Assembly (NCBI GenBank): GCA_037042185.1
Contig: JAXQJY010000032.1
Span: forward strand, 1,364,001 to 1,428,000
DNA: 64,000 nucleotides
Source: Sordariomycetes sp. S80-01Y
Lineage: Eukaryota; Ascomycota; Sordariomycetes
Direction of reading: 5' to 3'
The notes beneath the pieces were generated by a model. That model searched no databases. It had not been told where the DNA came from and saw only the letters and a list, made by a program, of their open reading frames with translations. Shown here piece after piece: positions 19,893-32,021 of this stretch. The position numbers were made by a program, and so were the translations under genes. Position 1 is the stretch's first letter. Every line of letters begins with the position of its first letter.

Positions 19893-22800
19893 TCATTTCA
19901 TCATGCCCTCCAGCGTCTGCATCGCTTCCTGAAGCTTCTGCTTCGGTTTCCTTCCTCTTTCATTTGCGATAGCCTGGGATAACTGGGAGGAGAAGTCCCC
20001 GAGGTTGGCCGCGGGAGTCCCGAACGCTCCCATCTTGCTTGCTATCAGAACCGCATTGACGGCCTCGGCACGGCGTATCCTCTGAGGTTCGGTGCCAGCT
20101 TCTGCCATGTCGACATCCAAACTCTTGAGGTAGTGCAGGGAAAGCTCGTCGTCTTTGCTACCAACTCCTGCCGCCTGCTCAAGACCCTTCATCATTTCGT
20201 AGACTGCGTCATACCAAACCTCGCGTTTGATTACACCAAAGGCCTGATGGGACAGGTAAGGACTCAGTGTCTTCATGACGGTGGAGAGGACTGTCACAGG
20301 TTCAGACTGAAGCTTCGGTCGATTGTACCCCCGAGCGACTGCCTCGAAACCGTTCCTCGCCGTCTTCATGATGAGATCCTCCTTCCCATCGACATCCATC
20401 TTGTCCTCATCGGTAAGCGCATCAAGATGCGGAGTGACTACGTCGGCAATCTCCTGGAGGAGATCAAGATCGTCACGCACCTTGGCAAACTTCCAGAGAT
20501 ACGCGAAGGCGTGCACGCGATACTCGTCGTTGTTGCGCTTGGCCTCGCGGAACGCAATCTTCTTCATCTGCGCGGCGACCTTGTCATCGGTCTTCCATAG
20601 TGTGGCACCCTTTTCGACGAACTTAGGGAAAGATTCGAGTAGCCTTTCCTTGCCCTCGAATGTTTTCAAGGCCAAGGTTTTATCGAAGATGGGCCAAAGC
20701 TGCCGGAGATTGGACTCACTGATCTCGCCCGTCGCGTCGCTGGCGGCAGCTGTATCGGAGACCATTGCTCCAACAGTGAAGGCGCCGGTGTGGCGAAGAG
20801 CCCATTGTTGGGTGTCCAGGCACTTTTCCACCAACTTGACGATCTCAGGAACATACCGTACTACAGTCCGGTTGCTGCCCGCATGCTGGTCCCACACTTC
20901 TTTGAAGACTTTGCTCGTGTATTCATCCGTATCATGGGCTCCAAGATAAGCAAACGGCAGCAGCTCCGTCTCATTTGCTGTAAAGTGGTCAGACGACACT
21001 TTAGCCAAAGCTACCACAACGTCTGATATTTTCTGGCGGCGATTTTCGTCCTCCGACTGGAGGTACATCTCCACCAGACGCTCACAGAATCGAGCCTTGT
21101 CAGCGTCCGACACGACACGCATAATGTACGCTGCAGAGCGAGCATACGCTTGGCTAACCTCGTCATTCTTGTCCATGGCTTGCTTTTCCATCAGTTTCAG
21201 AAGACGCGTGGAGAAGGGCTTGACGTCTGAAGCGTGGCGAGTGAAGAGTGTTGTGAGCACGCGGCTGCAGCCGATCTTGGTCGGTAGAGCAATCGCGCCC
21301 TTGACCGTTGACTCCAGCCTGGGCGCAAGTCTCGTCATCACGTCCTCGTCGATGAAACGAAGGCAATTCTCGATGGCCTCGGAGATGGGAGATCGGTTGA
21401 CCATTTGAGACCTGGCTTTGTCAAGCTGATCCCGCGTATCCTCTCCGGCACGCTGGTAATAATAGTTGATCTGCTCGGGCTCGATTGTACCCAAAAGACC
21501 AAGTAGCTGAGGAACCATGTCGGGAATAAAAGGTTTCAAGGCGCTTCCTCCCTGCTTGCAAATCTTCATCACAGTTACGGTCGCAAAAACTTGAACCTCC
21601 TTGACAGAACTTTCAATGCCCTTTTCTGACATCAAGAACGGCAAAGCCTCCTTCATCATGGCATTGGCAGCGGAGCTGTCATTGTTCTCCTCGAGCTGGC
21701 GGACGAGACTGTTTGATAGTACCATGCAGAGCTTAGAGGCCGCCTCGCGAACACTGCCCTTGACATCGTCAAGAACCTTGAGAGCCTTCGCCCACACGTC
21801 CTGATAGCGGCTTTCATACTGTTTGAAAGGGCGCCCTTGCAACAGATCGGATATGGCCGCACAGCTGGCCTCACGCATGCGCCATTCTCTTCCCAAAATG
21901 CTTTGCAGCAGGTCATCCAAGATGTCATCAAAGTGCTCGTCGATAACCTTCGTGGGATCCTTGACAAGTGCCTTCCAGATGTCGTCCATCGATCTTTGCA
22001 CGTTCGAATTAGGGTCGAACCTATACCTAAATAGCTTGGGGTACAGTTTCGGATCGACTTCACCTTCCCCGAGGATGTTGGATAGGCCAAAACGGCCGAA
22101 AGCTGATCGAGTAGACCAGGTAGCTGCGTTTGCTGCTAGAGACATGAATTTGTAGACCAGGCGCTGATCACCAACCTCATTTGCCAGATTGACAATGTCT
22201 TTGTAAGAGGTGACGGAGCTGTTCTCTCCGGTAGGTAGCGCACCTGGCTCAAACAATTCAGTGTCTTCTTCTACCTTCAGCTGAGTTCCTGAGCCAGTGA
22301 ACGCAGACACGAGATCCTTGACCAGCGTGCTCTTTAAATCGGCATCCCCACGCTCGTAGACTAGTGACAAGCCGCGCGAGGCGGTCTCTTGCACCAGCTC
22401 ATCCCTTGCACTGAGTAGACGCATGAAGGCGGCCTGAGCCTCTCGTAATCGGGACTGCACTTCCGCGAGATGGGCACAGTATCGGACCACGCAGAACAAC
22501 CAGATACCGGAGGCCTTTAGCAGCGAGGGTTTGGTACCTTTACAGTCCGTAAAGAGTTTGTCCAGCACAGCAGCTATCAGGCTCTTGCGAGCTCTCGGCA
22601 AAGAGTCTGGTTTCTGTGGCTCAACATCCATGGCAAGCTTGACTGCATCTGAGTCGTAACGCGCAACTGTCGCTGTGATGGCATCGCCAACAGTAAAGTG
22701 AACTTCGGCGCGCTTAAGCTCGTGGAGGGCAAACAGGGATTTTAAGATGGAGCCAATAATGCCCTCAGACAAGAGCTCAGCACCACTGGATTCCGCACCT

Positions 22801-25433
22801 GGCTCCGTGCTTATACCAGTGGCGAGCTGACCCAGCGCAAAGATGGCCCTCTCGTTGCCCTTCTTGGCTTGACCAGTCAGTTTCTCAACTATACTGTCAA
22901 GGCTGTACGCTCCCTCTGCAGATGGGATTGCTAGCCCGACTGACCAAAGTTGGGCAAATGAGTCAAGGGCCGTTTCTTGTAAGTGCGAAGGGATGCCCTC
23001 TGCCACGAGATAATGGAAGGGGAAATCGTTCGACAAGGGACGAGCGTGATCGTACAGAACAGATCTCGAATCGAGATGTGCCAAAGCAAGCAATGACCCT
23101 TCAGCAGCACTCAGCTGTGGGCCGTAAGCCTTCTCCGCCCCCACAAGACGAGAGCGTAAGTCTGTCCGCGTCTCGTGAACATGGTCAGGCGAGTTCCGAG
23201 GATTGGCTCCAAGAATACCGAAGATCCTCGCAGTCAGAGACCTGATTTCCTTGCTATTGGACCTGAGATAATCGTTGAATTTGTGACGCTTGTCGGCGAC
23301 AGAGCCCAGTCCAACACTCGGGCACAGCGATGCCACCTCCACAAAGCATCGTAGACTCTCCTCAACTATTGGCAGCTCAGGATCTAATGTTGCATTGGTG
23401 CAGGCCTCAAGGTATGACTGCCATCCTTGATGATTCCGGAAGTAGAGCCGAATTTTGTTGTTGGCAGGTAGGTCGTTCTTGACGAGAGCATCCAGTCGAG
23501 GCATCCAATCTGTTTCGATCTTAAAGTCGTCGAGAGCGCTCAGGAACATCATCGACTTGATGTAAGTGAGACAAATAGGAACTGTCGCCATCTGACTTCG
23601 ACTAATGTTCGGGAAAATTTGACCAGTAGCCGCTGGGTTGTCGGCAATGTTCTGAGTGAAGAAGATCCTGGTCATCTCCTCCCAGTCAGGAAGTTTGGGT
23701 GACTTTTCGCTGTGAGCAAAATAGGTCCACGGATCCAAGCCCTTGTGGCCCTGCTCGACAACATCGCTCCTCTCATTGGGAGTTCCAGCGATGGCAAGGA
23801 TATCTATCCACCTTGCGAAAGGGTTAGACAGGGGGAACGCCTGGTTTGCCCACTTAACCACCGCATGCCTAATAGGACGGACGACTGGTGCCTCCTCCTT
23901 CTGCGTCATGTAATTAAGAAGAATCTTCAGAAGCCCAGGATGATCTTCTCCGGCACCGGGCGGGAAGTTAGCACAAAGGCTAGACAGCGCACCGTCGATA
24001 TTGATGACCGCCTCTTCGGTAGGGTCTTCATTCAATGATCTAAAAAGCCAAGTACTGAGCTCGATGATTTCCTCAACAGTCATTTTGGCACTTCTCGACA
24101 GCATTCCGATTGTTTCGTATGCTTTTGACCGTAGCTCTAAGTTGTCGGATGATGTCGAATCCGGCCTCGGCCAGCCTTGCTCTTCGATATAACTCCTCAT
24201 GTTTCCAATAAGCTTGGGTGCTGCTACAAAGTCTCCCTGAGATGGGCCTATGCGAGATACCCAAGCTAGGTAGTGAAATAGAGCATTGTGCAACTTCGTC
24301 CTCTCGAGATTGCTTTTTGGAGCCAGAGCCTTGGATGATTCCGACAACGTGTCCTCAGATCCAAAGTCTAAGGCCACTACGTTGATGACATTCTGATCCA
24401 TGCCTGTAGAAGCTGAAGACTTTGATAAGATCCCCAAGATGCGGGTGCGATACGGGGCTGGTAGACTGGAATGGGCTTCAAACAGCTTTCGTACCAGTGT
24501 CTCATCTTCCAAAGAGACGCTACTCCTCTTGACAATCTCCTCAGCTGAGGACGCTATGCGGTTATCGAAGCTGGAGGTAGCGTAGAGGGCAGGCAGAAAC
24601 TTTTCCTCATCAGTGAACGCCCCACTTGCGAGCACAGCAACAAGTTTCGTCTTGAGCTCGGACATCCTCTGGAAGATTTTCTGCGAGCCCGAGTTCTCGA
24701 CAGAAAAGAGATTCAACTCGCGCTCGGTGAATGTGGGGTTCACCCCTGCCCATGTCTGATTCGGCGATGGGGCCTTGAGGCGGAAGAATAGACTGATCAT
24801 CTCCGCGAGATATTGCCTGTCCTCGGCATTCGACAAGCCGATGTTATCTCGGAAAGCTTCATCATCTTTGCTGCCCCTAGGGGGTATCCGAACATCGAGT
24901 AGGAGACGAAGCACAATGAGGAGGAAGGGTCCGGCTCGCGCGGATTCAGCATCTGCCGAAAGCCCTGGGAGGGCGATTGGAAGTAGCTCTCGGCGTTCGT
25001 GATCGTCAAGCCGCTCCAAACTGTGCTGGATGAAGGACAAGTCAAGTTGCTTGATAATGGGCGAGCTCTTGGACTTGTACTGCTCAACCAACGCTTTCAC
25101 GGGCAAAACAACCCTTGATAGTTGTTAGTGTTGTCTCCGCTGTAGCTTAGCATTGAACATACTGGGGGCTCTGGATGAAAGTTTTGAGTCTACCAAGGAT
25201 CTGGATGACCTAAAGATGGCTATTAGCATGATGTATAGGACAAGCATGGGTCAGAAGCCACCTACTCTAGCTCTGACTGGGGCATATTCACTCTCAGCTT
25301 TGAGAATGACCGGAGCTAAGTAGCGCTGAAGCAGTTGATGAAGCTTGTCCTCCTTGTTGGCGACTCCAAGAATCTTGAATTCGACGCTCTCAACGAGCTG
25401 TAGCTCACGCTGTTCGGGCGAGGGAGCTGCCAT
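19893..25433 (-). CDS. ecm29: Proteasome adaptor/scaffold protein Ecm29
   Basis: Ecm29 is a HEAT-repeat protein that tethers the 19S regulatory particle to the 20S core and monitors faulty proteasomes. Three exons: 25266-25433, 25163-25209 and 19893-25113. Introns are 56 nt (GTAGGT to CTTTAG) and 49 nt (GTATGT to ATCAAG). The joined product is 1811 residues, close to the yeast length. The N-terminus MAAPSPEQRELQLVESVEFK is followed by a conserved helix pair ending PVRARVIQILGRLKTF, then VVLPVKALVEQYK. The rest is an all-helical HEAT array (LGREWRMREASCAAISDLLQ, ALRHTGAFTVGAMVSD, DDKVAAQMKKIAFREAKRNN). The 47-nt second exon restores a block that is conserved in yeast and would be missed by an ORF-only call. 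It is a same-strand neighbour of the UBX gene; both belong to the ubiquitin-proteasome system. Confidence 0.95.
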
Positions 25434-28400
25434 CTTGTCGCGGCTGGATCTCCGTTAGCGCGGAGTGAGCGTTGTATCGATAAACCTTGACATTAGTGGT
25501 TGTAGAAAGATGAATGAAAGGCGACCCGGGCGCTCATGAACATAAAAAATCAGAGAAAATCGCTGTCCAAGATGGCTGAAATTCCTTCTACAGAACCCTC
25601 TTGACACTTCTTCAACCCATCAGCCAGCAATTGAGTGACGTTGCGACCTGGGTGACGCTGAGTCAGCATCTGGGATGGAATCCTAGCACACGTGACTCTG
25701 TCGGTCGGACTAGATAGAAGTCAGCGCAACAAAACAGGGACTTTCCAGACGCGGCTCCATCTGGTCTGAGTCGCCAAATGGGTTGTTTCTGGGCCAAAGC
25801 ACCGTCGTATCGACGCACAGCGGCACATTCATGACCCTTTGAAGTCGTGTAAGTCGCGACATTACCCAAAACTGCTGCGTTCTAGTATTACAGCGTCAAA
25901 ACTTACAGTGCAGGGCCACTGGCCACGCTCCGGAAACATCGCTCCCCAGGACGCGTCAAGCGGGCGAGGTCGGAAGGCTCGGGATGCCGCGGGTCCACTC
26001 ATTGGAGCCAGAGTGCTTGGCTATGCCCGTCACCACACCTTGCGATACCGGATTACCGGTTATTCAGGCGCCAGCATCCGACAGGACTAGACTATGATCG
26101 CGATATAGAAATGCATGTAGCTGCTTGGGCACGAGTGTCGACAGTCTGAGAAACACCGCCTTCAACTTGCTGGCGACCCAGTGTTGCGAGCTGATGATGT
26201 GCATAGGAAGCCCGGAGCTCTGGTGTGGCTCGGGTCATCTGAGATATGATAACTTGTGCTGAACCACGGCATCTCCCTCATCTTGCTGGGGCGCGAACAG
26301 CCATGTTCTCTCTAACTGCTAGTGCGGTAGGGCCTAGCCCGAGGAAGCCGTTGGAACGAAACCAGAATTTCTTCCAGGAACTCCCACTAACCATTGCGAT
26401 CTCGCTAGCGCAGAGGATTTCAATGTGGCTGACATATCCTTGAGGTACTTCGATCTTTAGAGCCACTCCCCAGCCGCCATCGAGCTTCCCCCGCACGATT
26501 GGCAGGCCAGTTGATGGACTTCCTCCCTTTCACAATAATAAGACAGTCAAATTGTGCATGAAGTCGTCGTTCTGTATCTCTCGAGATCGACACTTTAACT
26601 CACGCCCAACGCTTCGCAGGCCCGAAGGAGAGTCCAAAATCATGTTAGTCTCGCATGGACAGGGGTAGATGCCGATCTTGTGCGGCATGACGGCCTGACG
26701 GAGTGCCTTTGTCGTGATAATTATCTCTCGAGCTGGCCAGAGACATATTGCATACGAGCACGGTGCACATGTTGTGTTATGCGACTCACCCAACAGAACG
26801 AGCAGACGATCTCTTTGAGCTCTGACTGTTATGGCGGAGACTAACGACGTTACAACGGGCTGCGATCTAAGCCCAGCTTTGCCATGTGGTCGTTTTTCCA
26901 ACACGTCCATTTCTTGTTAGCACACAATCACGCCATGCTGATCATCCCAAGGGGACAACATCTTTTCGACAAGGCGTCGTTCAATTTGATCCACAACATG
27001 CTGGAATCAATACGCGCCAGACGTGCCCAGAGGGATGGGTCAGCCTCCGATTTGTCTGACGGTTCTCGGCCGGAGCCTCTCCAACATATAGCTTTGAGGG
27101 GTGCTTCATGGACGTTGACGACATTGTGACTGACTCAGGCCGAGGGAGGCTGCTCCTTGCCCCATTGCTGGGTTGTTGCTGTTGGGCGGAAATTAGTGTC
27201 CGTCTCGCGCATTACTGTAATCAATTCCCTGAAGTTGGCCGACGTCGAAATGTTGAAGGAGCTGACGGTAAAGAAGCGCAACCTCATGTGGCTCCCCACA
27301 GCTAGCCCTAGGGGAAGCCCAACCGTTGGATTCGAGGTCCAAGTTGCTTCCGCTCTACTGACGGTGGCTAGACAGGCGACGACTAAGCTTGCTTTGCCGG
27401 TGAAATACGCTCTGACTGACTCCAGACGTCAAACGGCAGCATCGTCAATATGAGCTTTGAAACATCGGGGATGCATCGTGAATCCAGCCAAAAGGCTGCT
27501 TGACGCAACACAGCAGGAGGGAAACTGCAACGGGTGACACGAGGGGACACGAGGCAGCCGCAATTATCGAGCAAACTGTAAGGGGTCAAGGCTGGCGGCA
27601 GAACAAAAACAGAAGCAGTGGATTAAAGGTGAGGAGTTTGGGGCCCAAGACACTGAGATTGCTGGAAGGGCGTCGGTGTCTTTGGTGGCCATCTCGTATC
27701 ATTCCACGGCCTTGGCCGGGCTGGACCAAGAGAAATTCGATCATGATTCCCGCCGAGCTGGACACTCCGGTCCTCGGTTCAAGACGCACAGAGCAGTTGC
27801 TATTATTGTTGAAGGGTGGATGCTGCGTGCCGTGACGCCTACAGCACACCGACCTTGACTGCCTGACCACACGACGAGCTGAGCACAGGGATTGTCGATT
27901 CCTCGGCAAGAATGTTCGATAAAGCAGCTGGGCATGGTGCCGAGTGTCGGGCTCACGACCCCCCCTGGCACTCGATCTCCAAGTGAGGCTGGTGCTGAGG
28001 CGGCTGCAAGATGCCTTGATCGATCCACTGGGGGCTGCGCGCACAGGACGGCGCGCAAATGCTTCAGCCAGTGAGGGCCCTGAGCTTCGCTGTGAGAATC
28101 CTTGGGCATCCAAGGAAGAGAGACTCCTGATGGTCGTGATAGAGGCACGCCCATGTCCCGAGGTTCCGCTGCGTCGGGCGTGCTGAATGGGCCAGATTCT
28201 CGCCGGATTCAAGCTGTGGCTGATCCCCCACTGGGATAAGGTTCAGTGGAGGATGAGGAAGATTCGATTTGGAGGCAACCTTGAGTTCAACTCCAGGTCG
28301 CGCGCGATGGTGATTATGTAGATTGTTCAGGTATCGGACCATTCATCCATGTGGCGCGGCACGTCGATTGTCGAGGGCGCCATCCGGCATCAATCCATGT

Positions 28401-31400
28401 GCGCTTTGTTGGACATTCATGCTCCCGCGCGTCATGATGACAGCGGTTTCCAAGCATCTTCCGGAGTGCTTTGGACGAGGATGAGGGCGATGGAGTCTGA
28501 ACTTGAAGGTACCTCCGGCCTACAGACACCCCCTTCCAGGTCTTGCCCTCTCAGGCTTCCCAGGGTGCTCCTGCCGTGTACTGCCACTGGCATTGGCAAT
28601 GGCCTTGTGGGCGAAGACGCCTCCGCCAAAAGTCAAGTTGGCAGCGAGCCACACCATCTACTCAACATCATCTCCAACTTGAACAAGGTTTGAGCCGTCG
28701 TCACCAGCCCAGCCCTTTGAGGTCAAGGCCGTGTCTTTTTGCGTCGTTTCGCGTTCCTTTCGTCTGCTGTGCTTCGGTGCCGTCTCAATCCCCCATCTCT
28801 GTCCTGAGCCCTGCTGTTGCTGGCGTGATTCATTGAACTCTCCTTTCTTTTTCCTTATAACCCTGCCTCCCCACGCTTGAGTCCTTCCGCGAACCTCTCC
28901 CTCATCGTTTCCGTCGTCAAATTCGAGTTTCATTCGAGTCCGCCTGCTGCGCTTCGTCTGTCTTCAGCAATTGGACCGCTTCCGCGACTGCAACGCACCG
29001 GCAACTTTTGGTCGTTTCCTTGATTCGATTGCCGCTTTCAGCCCAGTCTCGCCCTCAACGACCACTGCCGTTCGTCTTGCCATCGTCACTCGGCTATCTG
29101 GCGTTTCAGTGCCACTGATCGAAGATCCCTTACAGGTGCGCCACAGCACAGAGACACCTGAAAAGACATTGTCTCCCAGCACACGCCCCCTCCCACCCTT
29201 GTCGCGCTCCATCTCCACTCGCTCAAGTCCCCGCGCGACTCGCTCAAGGCTGTGCTCCGTGCGGTGGATTGCGTCGTGGCCCAAGCAAGACCCAGCTGCG
29301 GCGGACCCAAGGGAAAAAAAGCTTTCGCCCGTCATCGTCGACTTCCTCCTCGCGAAACTTACTCAACCTTTCTCAACTTCCTCCTCAGTTCATCTTCCTT
29401 TCCTCCTCACGGCTGCTACGGTTTATTCCCTTGCGCGTGTTTCGGCGAATTGGCTAAGAATCCTTGTTTTTGCCGGCGCATAAAAGTGAGTCTTCACCTT
29501 TTCCCTGTTCTTCCGTTTCTCTCGTCTTTTCCTACTGGCGGGACCGGTTTTGGTGGTGGTGCTGGTGGTGGCGGCGGTTCGCCGCGTGGTATCCTGGACT
29601 CGAGACTCGACCAACCCCCGCGATGACGAATTCCTATCCTCGAAATCGAAATGAAAGAACGACGAAACCTTCCGCATATGGTTCGATACATTATTGCCGG
29701 CGCGTTGTCATGATTGTAGGCGCATCGACAAGGGTTGCGCTGGGCGGTCGACCTGCTTTGCACCGACATCGACGGCCACGCAACATCGCCAAAACCCCAT
29801 ATGCTGGCCGATTCGGGTGTCTTTTAAAGTCCCCGCGCCTAGTCTACCGACATAGCCCGCATCGCTCACTACCGATTACTCGGCGACGTATTGGACCTCT
29901 GCCGACCGTCCTCGAGGCATGAAGAGCCCTTGACGGACTCCAAGTCGCGAAGTTCGCAGCAGTTACTCTTGGATGCCTGGGCAAGCTTGGACATAAGAAA
30001 TCTCCTCGGGCTTGGTCAGGACTTCTTTGCATACCCCGAAGGCTTGTACCAAGTACTGCGCAAACTGGCCCCTGCAGCAGTTCTCCGCGGCTTCCGAACC
30101 CTCTCTGGACCTGGAAAGCGCTACACATGGGACTGGCATGTCTGCAGACGAACGGCTTCACAGCTACTTTGTTGAACGCTTTTGTCACGGCAGCCTTTAT
30201 CCACTCTGTAGTCTGCGACTTAAAGCCGTTCTTGAGCATGGTACGATCATCGAAGCGGAGGCTTCCGATATTGATCATTCCGCGCCGAAACCATTATCGT
30301 ATTATCGTTCCTACGGGAGGGTTTCGATCTTCGGAGAGTGATGAACTGCATCGATTCGGCCAAAATGTCGCCAATCTGGAACTGGCTCCTTCCTGAAGCT
30401 CAGTGGTCGCTGGTGCCGCTTTGGCTTACAAACATGCCCTTGCCGTCGCCATCACCAACCCACCAGATCGACCGAGTCTAATCTTTTTTGGAGATGTCGC
30501 GTTGTTCACGCATAGCTAACTGGTCCTCGCAGGTTGTCGTGATTCAGAAGCGTTTCAACTCTTCTAGTACACTTCCTACGCCTCATCAGGCACACAGCCC
30601 CTCCCAGTAGAAATATTGGGTGTAACTTTCACATATAAACCCTCAGCCACTCTTCGCAGTCGCTGTTCTCACGCCACTCTCTCAGTCTTTCGGAACCATC
30701 TCTACTCTTGTTCGGGGAGTGACGGCGTCTTCTGAGAATCTCGTCTGTCCTCTGTTTTTCGGAGTCTCGGCTCAGGGTCTGGATACTCGTCTCTTCGATT
30801 TGATCCCTGCCCGTTTCGGTTCGCGAATTCAATCTTTCTCGGGCATAGAACTAGCTCAAAGGTATGTTAGCATCTGCATCTACTATTTCACTGGTGCAGA
30901 AATTGGTTGGGTGCGGCCTGGGATCTCAAGTTTGATGGCATCTTCTTGTTGAGATGTGCCGTCGTCCTTTTAGCTCCCTGTGCACATTGCCTTTTGCCTA
31001 ATTCTTGAGATTACCTTCGTATCTGACCACATGCAGCTTTGACGATATCTCACGACGAATCTGTTCTCGCATCAACGTTCCTCTTGGTCTTTTAGGTTTG
31101 TGGCATCCTCCGGCACGAGTTAGTGCGAAGTTTGCGAAAGTGGGATGTTTTTGCTGATAGGCGACAAGTTTAGACCGAATCATCTTAGATCTCTGATTTC
31201 AGCCTGTCTTCAGCTCTTCAGGTTAGTCCACTCCCTGCTGTTGGACGAGCAGCAGCACCGGCCCTTGTTGTTATCGAAGGCATTTAGCTTTCCGCGAGGG
31301 CTGCTAAAGTCGTCACCCCGGTTCCTAGTGTACCATGCATTCAAGACCTCAAAGCCAGGCTCAATTCCACCACAGGGGTCTTCGCCCCACTCGATTATAT

Positions 31401-32021
31401 TCCTACACATTGATCACTTGAACTTAACTTTCACCTGAAGAAATCAGCTAACCACTCTCAAGGTCACTTCAGGCTTTATCATTGATCTCTACGCCCCAGT
31501 TATCAAGTAAGTTTGTCAGCGTTTCGGTCATTTCATGGTTGCTACGATCGTTACATTCGCGAGGGTTAAGGCTCTAGCTGCGAGCGTCAGGCAGACCACT
31601 TTCAGTGTACATGCCACAGAAAGTGCTCCGCTACGTTGCTGACTGGACTGGTCCAGTCAAGCACGTTAGCCAGTCATAGACCTGCGCTTCGGTCATTTCC
31701 CGCAGCAGCTTTGGCGCATTGGCTAGAGAACTCGAGCTATAGTCAGGCTGGTCTCTGCCTCGTTGGCCATCCTAGCCGCTATCCCCGTCCCCTGCCAGTT
31801 GCCTCTCCCTTCTTGTCTGTCCCACTCGCATCGCATCACAACCGTCTGTGTTTTCGAGATGTTCCCTCACGAAGGGAAGACTCGCAACAAGAACAAGACC
31901 ACACATCCCGACATCTCGACCTTTGTCGTACGCACACCTTGTCATCTTTCCACCCAGACATACCTTTCTTTGCATCACAGGAAGCATTGAGAACAAGAAT
32001 CTAACATAAGCCCAGATCACC
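25434..32021. other. 6.6-kb gene-free region with pyrimidine-rich right half
   Basis: Between the ecm29 start and the RNA-binding protein start no frame shows protein-family content. The left part (25.4-28.5 kb) is mixed-composition sequence with short frames only. From about 28.7 kb to 32.0 kb the plus strand is CT-rich, with stretches such as CTTTCTTTTTCCTTATAA near 28850 and GGTGGTGGTGCTGGTGG near 29550, and contains donor-like motifs (for example GTATGT near 30862 and GTAAGT near 31506). This fits a long, possibly spliced 5' leader of the gene at 32022, or a non-coding transcript. Sequence alone cannot decide. Confidence 0.5.
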
